Assembly: GCA_049242865.1 (NCBI GenBank) | Contig: JBMLOR010000118.1 | Coordinates: 1 to 21,406 of the forward strand | Origin: CAIVPM01 sp049242865 | Lineage (GTDB): Bacteria > Bacteroidota > Bacteroidia > Chitinophagales > Chitinophagaceae | Length of the DNA: 21,406 nucleotides | Reading direction: 5' to 3' | Shown: positions 15,080 to 21,406 of the stretch, piece after piece | Numbering within the stretch: position 1 is the stretch's first letter | Layout: the number at the start of each line of letters is the position of its first letter | Notes under the pieces: model-generated | What the model saw: only the letters and a program-made list of their open reading frames with translations | Database searches by the model: none | What the model was told of the DNA's origin: nothing | Position numbers and translations under genes: made by a program

Positions 15080-15164
15080 TTTTAGCTGCAGTTTCCTGCT
15101 TTTCGTTCCAAGTCCTCGCTTCACTTCGTTACGCTGTGGGCTTTCCACTACAATCAGGGTTAGG
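15080..15164. repeat. probable dispersed intergenic repeat
   Basis: The stretch from TTTAGCTGCAGTTTCCTGC through AGTCCTCGCTTCACTTCG to CCACTACAATCAGGGTTAGG is richer in GC than its surroundings and resembles a dispersed repeat seen between genes in many Bacteroidota genomes. Its minus strand stays open (LTLIVVESPQRNEVKRGLGT and on), which often leads to false gene calls. The rest of 15029-15249 shows nothing else. Confidence 0.5.
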
Positions 15165-15249
15165 TTCAACTTATTGCTACTATTAAACTAGTGTATTTAA
15201 CTATAAATTTTCAGCTTTTAAAACAGAAAAAGTTTCGAGTATAAAAACG

Positions 15250-15275
15250 AAAAAGCCTCAATTTCTTGAGGCTTT
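15250..15275 (-). terminator. terminator of tRNA-Val
   Basis: On the minus strand a perfect 10-bp stem AAAGCCTCAA / TTGAGGCTTT with loop GAAA is followed by TTTTT counting the end of the stem. It starts two bases after the tRNA 3' end. Confidence 0.85.
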
Positions 15276-15276
15276 G

Positions 15277-15351
15277 TGGGAATTGACGGATTCGAACCAT
15301 CGACCCTCTGCTTGTAAGGCAGATGCTCTAAACCAACTGAGCTAAACTCCC
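15277..15351 (-). tRNA. tRNA-Val (anticodon UAC)
   Basis: A 75-nt cloverleaf on the minus strand. The acceptor stem is GGGAGTT / AATTCCC with one G-U pair, the D arm is GCTC-AGTTGGTTTA-GAGC, the anticodon stem TCTGC / GCAGA encloses CTTACAA with anticodon TAC (Val), and the T arm is GATGG-TTCGAAT-CCGTC. The discriminator is A and CCA is not encoded. It has its own promoter (15370-15400) and terminator (15250-15275), so it is a single-gene transcription unit. Confidence 0.97.
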
Positions 15352-15369
15352 TTTTTTTCGATTGGAGTG

Positions 15370-15400
15370 CAAATATAGAAGTTCAAATATTCTCACCAAA
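15370..15400 (-). promoter_or_regulatory. promoter of tRNA-Val, Bacteroidota sigma-A type
   Basis: On the minus strand TTTG (15397-15400), 19 bases, TATATTTG (15370-15377): an exact match to the Bacteroidota consensus TTTG-N19-20-TAnnTTTG. The predicted transcription start is about 10-12 bases before the tRNA 5' end. Confidence 0.8.
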
Positions 15401-15510
15401 TTTATTTTATTTTTTTTCTAAAAAAATACAAAACCATACAGCATTAATATAACGTTAAAATTATCATGCAATTCAATATGCAACATAAATTTACACCCAA
15501 AAAATAATTA

Positions 15511-17175
15511 ATGATTAAATCTATACTTACTGCAGGATTTATTATTTCTACATTAATATCATCTGCACAGCAAAACACCCTACCTCAAAATTGGCATTTA
15601 TTAAGCAAACAAAAAGATGGCTACCATGGCATTAATTTAGATACAGCTTACAAATTGCTTTCAAAAAACAAAAAAACAAGCAAACCTATAATTGTAGCAA
15701 TTTTAGATAGTGGTATAGATACCGCTCACGAAGATTTAAAAAATGTTTTATGGACCAACCCCAAAGAAATACCCAACAATAATATTGATGACGATGGCAA
15801 TGGCTATGTTGATGATATTCATGGCTGGAACTTTTTGGGCAACAAAAATGGTGAACAAATCAAAAACGCATCTAGCGAAAAGGTTCGTATGTATCATGAG
15901 TTTAAACAAAAGTTTGAAAATAATGTAGACACTTCCAAATTATCAATAATCGATAAACATATTTATCAAAATTGGTTAGCTGCAAAAAACGACTTAAATC
16001 CATCTACTGAGGAGTTGATGAATTTAATGATTATGGAAAACATCTACAAAAAACTAAAATCAAATGGCAAGTTATTGATTGATGAAATGCAAACCAATGA
16101 TTTTACAATCGACTCTTTAGAACAATATAAACCAAAAGCTGCTGAAACTAAAGATGCCAAGTTGAGAATTATGTCTACTTTCAAATTATTTCAATTAGAT
16201 AATTCAGAATCATTCAACACGTTTATAACTCAACTTGAAAGCGAAATTGAAAGCAAAAACAAAAGCATGGAAGGTGCAAAAAAAGCTCCTGAAAATACTA
16301 GGCTTAAAATTGTTCAAGATGATTACTATAATATAAATGATAAGTTTTATGGCAATAATAATGTAAAAGGGCCAGGCCCAATGCATGGAACTCATGTTGC
16401 CGGAATTGTAGCATCTCAAAGAGATAACAACATTGGTTCTGAAGGAGTTGCAAACAATGTTAAACTTATGGCTTTAAGAGTTGTACCTGATGGCGATGAG
16501 TATGATAAAGATATTGCCTTAGCCATCATCTATGCAGTTGATAATGGTGCTAAAGTTATAAACATGAGTTTTGGCAAACCTTATTCGCCACAAAAACATT
16601 GGGTAGATAGTGCTATTGATTATGCTGCTAAAAAAGATGTGCTGCTTATTCATAGTGCTGGCAACGATGCCAAAAATTTAGATGAAGAAAACAGCTATCC
16701 AACTTCTTTTTTTCTTAATCATACAAAAGCTCCAAACTACATCACTGTTGGTGCAAGCACAGATCCTGCAATTGGCAAAGAAACAGTTGTAGCAGATTTT
16801 AGTAACTATGGCTCTTTAAATGTAGATGTATTTGCCCCTGGTGTTAAAATTTATAGCACACTGCCACATTTTAATAATTATGGTAGGCAACAAGGTACAA
16901 GCATGAGTGGTCCTGTTGTATCAGGATTAGCAGCTTTACTTAGAGGTTATTTTCCAAATTTAACTGCTGTTCAAACAAAAGCTATCATCGAAGAAACAGT
17001 TTTTAAGCCCTCTGATGAACTAGTTAATATTCCTGCTAACCCAAACGAAAAATGCAAGTTTACACAACTTTGTAAAACAGGTGGCATTGTAGATGCTGGT
17101 GCTGCTGTTGCCAAAGCTCTAGAATTAGAAACAAAATCAATCCCAAATAAAAATAAAAAACAAAATTCACAATAA
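15511..17175 (+). CDS. exported subtilisin-like (S8) serine protease
   Basis: A 554-residue protease with a signal peptide (residues 1-19, ILTAGFIISTLISSAQ). The catalytic triad is Asp66 in VAILDSGID, His292 in MHGTHVAGI and Ser464 in GTSMSGP; the oxyanion Asn is N385 in SAGND. After Asp66 comes NIDDDGNGYVDDIHGWNF (91-108), a likely calcium-binding loop common in Bacteroidota subtilases. Between this and His292 sits a charged helical insertion of about 180 residues (110-285), where classical subtilisins have roughly 30. No C-terminal secretion domain is present: it ends in a Lys/Asn-rich tail. It is likely periplasmic or secreted; the substrate is unknown. It is transcribed alone and followed by two hairpins. 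Confidence 0.93.
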   Translation: MIKSILTAGFIISTLISSAQQNTLPQNWHLLSKQKDGYHGINLDTAYKLLSKNKKTSKPIIVAILDSGIDTAHEDLKNVLWTNPKEIPNNNIDDDGNGYVDDIHGWNFLGNKNGEQIKNASSEKVRMYHEFKQKFENNVDTSKLSIIDKHIYQNWLAAKNDLNPSTEELMNLMIMENIYKKLKSNGKLLIDEMQTNDFTIDSLEQYKPKAAETKDAKLRIMSTFKLFQLDNSESFNTFITQLESEIESKNKSMEGAKKAPENTRLKIVQDDYYNINDKFYGNNNVKGPGPMHGTHVAGIVASQRDNNIGSEGVANNVKLMALRVVPDGDEYDKDIALAIIYAVDNGAKVINMSFGKPYSPQKHWVDSAIDYAAKKDVLLIHSAGNDAKNLDEENSYPTSFFLNHTKAPNYITVGASTDPAIGKETVVADFSNYGSLNVDVFAPGVKIYSTLPHFNNYGRQQGTSMSGPVVSGLAALLRGYFPNLTAVQTKAIIEETVFKPSDELVNIPANPNEKCKFTQLCKTGGIVDAGAAVAKALELETKSIPNKNKKQNSQ

Positions 17176-17177
17176 AC

Positions 17178-17214
17178 TAATAATCAATTATTTGTAAACT
17201 ACCATTGATTATTA
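17178..17214. repeat. inverted repeat just after the protease stop codon
   Basis: TAATAATCAAT (17178-17188) and its exact reverse complement ATTGATTATTA (17204-17214) flank a 15-base loop, starting two bases after the stop. It precedes the terminator at 17226 and may stabilise the mRNA 3' end. Confidence 0.5.
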
Positions 17215-17225
17215 AAATTTAATTC

Positions 17226-17257
17226 AAAAAGGACAAGAATTTTTCTTGTCCTTTTTT
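17226..17257 (+). terminator. strong intrinsic terminator after the protease gene
   Basis: GGACAAGAA (17231-17239), loop TTT, TTCTTGTCC (17243-17251), flanked by AAAAA and TTTTTT. The stem is perfect and the element could work in both directions. Confidence 0.9.
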
Positions 17258-17409
17258 GTTTTCCACTTATTAAGCCTATTTATTCACACAAGCAGCTAGG
17301 TACTTTTTAATACTGAATAAACCTATTATGTTCGCAGACCCTACTAAAATTAAGTTAATGGAATGGGGAAAATTGAAATAGATAGATTTTTTGATTAAAA
17401 TAATTATTA

Positions 17410-17423
17410 ATTGAAAATCAATA
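17410..17423. promoter_or_regulatory. 14-base palindromic element upstream of smc
   Basis: ATTGAAAATCAATA, whose first 13 bases form a palindrome (ATTGA-AAA-TCAAT), lies 36 bases before the smc ATG. The same 14-mer occurs at 13424-13437 in front of the 520-residue protein gene. A shared regulator is possible; chance in AT-rich DNA is not excluded. Confidence 0.35.
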
Positions 17424-17458
17424 ATTTATAACTTTTTGCTTAATATAAATAACATTTT

Positions 17459-20400
17459 ATGAGACTCAAAAGTTTGGAAATGAAAGGCTTTAAAAGTTTT
17501 GCCGATAAAACTATTGTAAGTTTTGATGAAGGCATTACTGGCATCATTGGCCCTAATGGATGTGGTAAAAGCAATATTGTTGATAGCATAAGATGGGTTA
17601 TTGGTGAGCAAAAAATTAGTCAACTCCGTAGCGAAAACCAAGCAGCTTTGGTTTTTAATGGTAGCAAAAACAGAAGTGCAAGTGGCCTTGCTGAGGTGAG
17701 TTTAACTTTTGAAAACACAAAAAATTTATTACCAACAGAATTTTCTACCATCACCGTTACACGTAGATTTTACAAAAATGGCGATAGTGAGTATCGTTTA
17801 AACGATGTGCAATGTAGATTAAAAGACATTCATAATTTATTTTTAGATACAGGTGTAAGTACAGATAGTTATGCTATTATTGAACTAGGAATGGTTGATG
17901 ATATTATCAGAGACAAGGAAAATTCTCGTCGCCGAATGCTTGAACAAGCTGCCGGAATTACCATTTATAAAACCCGTAAAAAAGAAGCCAAAAACAAACT
18001 CGATGCTACAGAACAAGATTTAGCTCGTATCGAAGACCTTTTATTCGAAATTAACAATCAACTTAAAACACTCGAAAACCAAGCTAAAAAAGCTGAAAAA
18101 TATTTCGAGCTAAAAAAAGAATACAAAGAAATTGCTGTTGAGTTAGCTAAAGCTAGCTTGCAAGGTTTTAATCTTACTTACAAAGATTTACAAGAACAGC
18201 AAGAAAATCAAACTAATATTCGTGTTCAACTAGAAGCTGCTATTGCAACTGAAGAAGCTGCTTTGGAAGCTGATAGAGTTGCTTTTATCGAAAAAGAAAG
18301 AGCACTACAAAGCATGCAACAAGGCTTTAATGAGTTGGTGGCTACTTTAAGAACTAAAGAAAACGAAAAAAATCTTGCTACTCAAAAGCTTCAATATTTA
18401 AAAGAAAAAGAAGAAAGTATTAAAGATTTTTTGGCTAAAGCCGAAGGTCAACTTAGTGGTATAAACGATGGTATTGAACTTAGCCAAGTACAAATTACTG
18501 AAGAAGAAACTCGCTTACAAACTACCCAACAAGAGGTAGATGCTGCTCGCACTAAAGCTGATGAAGCTCGTAAAATTGTTGACGAAAAACGTGGTTTAGT
18601 TGATTCGAACAGAATGGCTTATCAAGCTATTCAACGTCAACAATTTGATGCCGAAAAAACTGTTGCTATTGCCGATACTTCTATCCAAAATTTACAAAGA
18701 AGTGTGTATCAACTTACCCAAGAAAATACACAAAGGGAGCAACAATTGCAACAGTTACAAGCTGAATTGCAACAAAAAGAACATCAACTTGAAGAGAAAA
18801 AAATTGACTTACAGCAACTGCAAGAACATCATACAAAAACAAAAGAACAAATTTTTGAAACCCAAGCTAGTTTAGAAGTTTTAAGAAACAAGCTTAACGA
18901 TGAAAATAGAATTTTAGACTCTAAAAGAAACGAGTACAACCTACTTAAAAGTATGGTTGATAAAATGGAAGGCTACCCTGAAAGCGTAAAATTTTTACAC
19001 AACAACGATGGTTGGAACTCTAAAAGCCCAATTCTTAGCGATATTATTTATGTAAAACCTGAATATAGAGCTGCTGTTGAAAATGTGTTAGAACCTTACT
19101 TAAACTACTACGTAGTTAACAACCTGCAAGAAGGTTTGCAAGCTGTAAACTTACTGAGCAACCACAACAAAGGAAAGGCTAACTTTTTTATTAAAGATTT
19201 AGTGAGTGGTAGTTCTACCAACTATAATCAACCTGCAAATACCATTAAAGCTTTAGATGTTATTGAGGTAGATGAGGCTTACAAATCTTTAGCTCAACAT
19301 TTATTGGGCAATGTATTTATTGCCGAAAATGACGATGCCTTAGCCAATAGCAACGGAGCTGTAATTCTAGAAAAAACTGGTAAATATGTTAAAGGTACTT
19401 ATACTTTAACAGGTGGTAGTGTTGGTTTATTTGAAGGTAAAAAAATTGGTAGAGCTAAAAACCTAGAAAAACTACACGACGAAATTACTGCTCAAGAAAC
19501 CGTTGTTAACGAATTAAAATCTGCTATTCAAGCTAAGCATAACGAGGTTATTGGTTACAATGAGCAACTTAAAGAAAATGTAATTAAACAAACCGAGCAA
19601 GAAATTAATCAACTCATTAACACCGTTTTTGGCACTAAAAACCGAATCGAAAATATTCAAAGTGCCTACAACAACACTGTTGAAAAAATAGAAGATAATC
19701 AGGAAAGATTACAAACCGAGAACGATAATATTGCTAACACAAGAGATTTATTAGCAACATTAAACAATAGTATTGCCGAAGCTTTGAGCAATATGAAACT
19801 AATTGAAGATGATTACAGAAATGCTGAACAGCTATATAGCAACGAATCGTTCACCTTCAATCAAAAAAATATTGAGCTTACTAAGCAACAAAGCAAAATC
19901 GCTGCTTTAAAACAAGAGTTGCAGTTTAAACAACAACAACTTAACAACTTAACAACTCAAGTTCAACAAAACAATGCTCAGTTGAAAGATAGTATTGAAA
20001 CTATTGCTCAAAACGAGTTTTTATTGCAAGCTGCTCAAGACGGTTTGGTGGATATGTTGCGTAATAAAGAAATTGAAGAAAAGAAACTCAACGAAGCCGA
20101 CCAAGCTTATTATTTGTTACGTAATGTATTGCAAGAAAAAGAAACTACCCTACGCCAACAAGTAAAACAAAAAGAAATTTGTGAACATACTTTAGCTGAA
20201 ATTAAAGACAAACTAAACGAACTTAAACTGCAACTTGCAGGTATGAAAGAGCGTTTGTATGTGGAGTTTAAAATAAACATTGATGATGTTTTAGACGAAG
20301 AAAGAAAAACAGACAGTACACTAGAAGATTTAACGGCAACTAGTGATAGAATGAAAAAGCGTATGGAAAATATGGGCGAAGTAAACCCAACTGCCATTGA

Positions 20401-20977
20401 AGCTTTTACAGAAATGAAAAAACGTTACGAGTTTATTTTAGAACAAAAAAACGACTTAGTAACAGCAAAAGATAGTTTATTACAAACCATACAAGAAGTG
20501 GAAGCTACTGCTAATCAGCAGTTTTTAGATACTTACAATCAGGTAAGAGAAAACTTCCAAAAAGTATTTAAAGCTTTATTTACTGAAGAAGATACAGCCG
20601 ATATGGTTTTGGTAAACCCAGAAAATTTAGCCGAAACTGGTATTGAAATTATTGCAAAACCTAAAGGCAAACGCCCTGCAAGTATTCAGCAATTAAGTGG
20701 TGGTGAAAAAACTCTTACGGCCACTGCCCTACTCTTTGCTATTTATTTAATTAAGCCTGCACCTTTCTGTATTTTAGATGAGGTTGATGCTCCTTTAGAT
20801 GATGCTAATGTGGGCAAGTTTACCAACATGATTAAGCAATTTAGCGAAAACTCACAGTTTATTATTGTTACACACAATAAACAAACTATGGGTGCTGTTG
20901 ATGTTATTTATGGGGTAACTATGCAAGAGCCTGGTGTAAGTAAATTAGTGCCTGTAGATTTTAGGAATTTGAATTAG
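17459..20977 (+). CDS. smc: chromosome segregation/condensation protein SMC
   Basis: A complete 1172-residue SMC ATPase that organises the chromosome with ScpA and ScpB. The N-terminal head has Walker A GPNGCGKS at 31-38. A coiled coil runs from about 165 to 500, rich in Gln, Glu and Lys. The hinge spans about 503-665, beginning GYPESVKFL and ending in the Gly-rich TLTGGSVGLFEGKK. The returning coiled coil reaches about 1020, and the C-terminal head carries the signature LSGGEK at 1079-1084, Walker B FCILDEVDAP with D1107/E1108, and the switch His in VTHNK. Length is normal for bacterial SMC. No scpA or scpB lies in the window. MukB and RecN are excluded by the hinge and motif layout. Confidence 0.97.
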   Translation: MRLKSLEMKGFKSFADKTIVSFDEGITGIIGPNGCGKSNIVDSIRWVIGEQKISQLRSENQAALVFNGSKNRSASGLAEVSLTFENTKNLLPTEFSTITVTRRFYKNGDSEYRLNDVQCRLKDIHNLFLDTGVSTDSYAIIELGMVDDIIRDKENSRRRMLEQAAGITIYKTRKKEAKNKLDATEQDLARIEDLLFEINNQLKTLENQAKKAEKYFELKKEYKEIAVELAKASLQGFNLTYKDLQEQQENQTNIRVQLEAAIATEEAALEADRVAFIEKERALQSMQQGFNELVATLRTKENEKNLATQKLQYLKEKEESIKDFLAKAEGQLSGINDGIELSQVQITEEETRLQTTQQEVDAARTKADEARKIVDEKRGLVDSNRMAYQAIQRQQFDAEKTVAIADTSIQNLQRSVYQLTQENTQREQQLQQLQAELQQKEHQLEEKKIDLQQLQEHHTKTKEQIFETQASLEVLRNKLNDENRILDSKRNEYNLLKSMVDKMEGYPESVKFLHNNDGWNSKSPILSDIIYVKPEYRAAVENVLEPYLNYYVVNNLQEGLQAVNLLSNHNKGKANFFIKDLVSGSSTNYNQPANTIKALDVIEVDEAYKSLAQHLLGNVFIAENDDALANSNGAVILEKTGKYVKGTYTLTGGSVGLFEGKKIGRAKNLEKLHDEITAQETVVNELKSAIQAKHNEVIGYNEQLKENVIKQTEQEINQLINTVFGTKNRIENIQSAYNNTVEKIEDNQERLQTENDNIANTRDLLATLNNSIAEALSNMKLIEDDYRNAEQLYSNESFTFNQKNIELTKQQSKIAALKQELQFKQQQLNNLTTQVQQNNAQLKDSIETIAQNEFLLQAAQDGLVDMLRNKEIEEKKLNEADQAYYLLRNVLQEKETTLRQQVKQKEICEHTLAEIKDKLNELKLQLAGMKERLYVEFKINIDDVLDEERKTDSTLEDLTATSDRMKKRMENMGEVNPTAIEAFTEMKKRYEFILEQKNDLVTAKDSLLQTIQEVEATANQQFLDTYNQVRENFQKVFKALFTEEDTADMVLVNPENLAETGIEIIAKPKGKRPASIQQLSGGEKTLTATALLFAIYLIKPAPFCILDEVDAPLDDANVGKFTNMIKQFSENSQFIIVTHNKQTMGAVDVIYGVTMQEPGVSKLVPVDFRNLN

Positions 20978-20986
20978 TATTTTAGG

Positions 20987-21015
20987 ATTAACTACATAGT
21001 TCTAATTGATTTTTT
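20987..21015 (+). terminator. weak candidate terminator after smc
   Basis: ATTAACT, loop ACAT, AGT-TC-TAAT (two bulged bases) followed by TGATTTTTTC lies ten bases past the smc stop. The stem is short and AT-rich, so this is tentative. The rest of 20978-21352 shows no supported gene, only the inverted repeats listed below. Confidence 0.3.
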
Positions 21016-21188
21016 CTCGACCTATGAAAAATTGCGTTAAAAAAATGAAAATTATGTAGCGTAAAAATGAAAGTGCACATCTATATTCTTAGCAGGTGAA
21101 AACAATTGCTTGGATGTATTGACAAAGTAGATGGATAGCTTTTTTCATTTTAGCGGAGTAATTATCATTTTTAGCAATTTTTCATTAG

Positions 21189-21232
21189 TCTTGAATTTTT
21201 TTGTTACTTTTTTGTTTCAAGACAAAAAAGTA
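21189..21232. repeat. two overlapping inverted repeats with alternative folding
   Basis: TACTTTTTTGT (21205-21215) pairs exactly with ACAAAAAAGTA (21222-21232) around TTCAAG. An outer arm TCTTGAA (21189-21195) can instead pair with TTCAAGA (21216-21222), which uses part of the same bases. The motif GTTACTTTTTTGTTTCAAG resembles a dispersed intergenic element of Bacteroidota. Confidence 0.5.
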
Positions 21233-21317
21233 AACATCAACAATAAAGAAATGAATTATGCTCGAAGAATTTTAGTAGGTTAAATACCAATAAATTCTCT
21301 CAAAATAATAAAAACAT

Positions 21318-21361
21318 TAAACCTAGTTATAGCAACTGCTCCATAACTAGGTTTATTTTTT
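21318..21361. terminator. bidirectional terminator at the right end
   Basis: A perfect 13-bp stem TAAACCTAGTTAT (21318-21330) / ATAACTAGGTTTA (21343-21355) with a 12-base loop. The plus strand continues TTTTTT; the minus strand continues ATGTTTTTATT. It fits a shared terminator between smc and a convergent gene. Confidence 0.8.
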
Positions 21362-21406
21362 AGTCCAACTACAAACAATGCCATCAGGGTTGTTGTAGGT
21401 TAAACT
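21353..21406 (-). CDS. possible C-terminal end of a convergent gene (partial)
   Basis: From the right edge one minus-strand frame is open for 17 codons, SLTYNNPDGIVCSWTKK, and then stops with a TAA that is part of the terminator stem at 21318-21355. The position, directly ahead of a hairpin, is what the end of a gene looks like, but 17 codons can be open by chance. No family can be named. Confidence 0.35.
   Translation of the reverse strand, partial: SLTYNNPDGIVCSWTKK

Noticed and set aside
15078..15164. Minus-strand peptide gene (LTLIVVESPQRNEVK...)
   Set aside because: No start codon with a fitting context, composition of a repeat and not of neighbouring genes; treated as a dispersed repeat.

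Overview
The window looks like chromosomal DNA from a low-GC member of the Bacteroidota; the exact family cannot be fixed from the sequence. Three things point there. The cbb3 oxidase has CcoN and CcoO fused in one chain and a CcoP with a single heme c. The tRNA gene carries a promoter of the form TTTG-N19-TATATTTG, which matches the sigma-A consensus of this phylum. A 520-residue cytoplasmic protein belongs, as far as I can recall, to a family widespread only there.

Left part (1-3548, minus strand): two short operons. One reads thioredoxin, D-lactate dehydrogenase, CDF metal exporter. The other reads a small DUF2892-type membrane protein, then an exported rhodanese-thioredoxin fusion. Their themes are redox, thiol, sulfur and metal handling.

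Centre (3549-12997): a divergent promoter region with a palindromic Crp/Fnr-like box (3616-3629) separates the rhodanese operon from a plus-strand cluster for cytochrome cbb3 oxidase. The cluster order is a hemerythrin-like protein with a Cys/His-rich tail, ccoI (Cu P-type ATPase), ccoS (52 residues), ccoNO fusion, ccoQ, ccoP, ccoG, fixH/ccoH, and a SafE/DsbD-like membrane protein. Together they encode a high-affinity terminal oxidase plus copper delivery and assembly. The first gene is the least understood part. An imperfect hairpin resembling a dispersed intergenic repeat sits between ccoI and ccoS.

Right part (12998-21406): a 468-base gap contains what looks like an undescribed small RNA gene on the minus strand, with a promoter, a body holding repeated AATCGTTAGAGG-like motifs, and a strong terminator. 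Then come an uncharacterised 520-residue protein, a dispersed-repeat-like stretch, tRNA-Val(UAC) on the minus strand with its own promoter and terminator, an exported subtilisin-like protease with a large insertion, and a complete SMC chromosome-condensation protein. The window ends in a bidirectional terminator and perhaps the last 17 codons of a convergent gene.

The best candidates for something new are the minus-strand small RNA at about 13176-13341, the hemerythrin-like gene heading the cbb3 cluster, and a shared 14-base palindrome upstream of two genes. Most of the rest is recognisable core metabolism.
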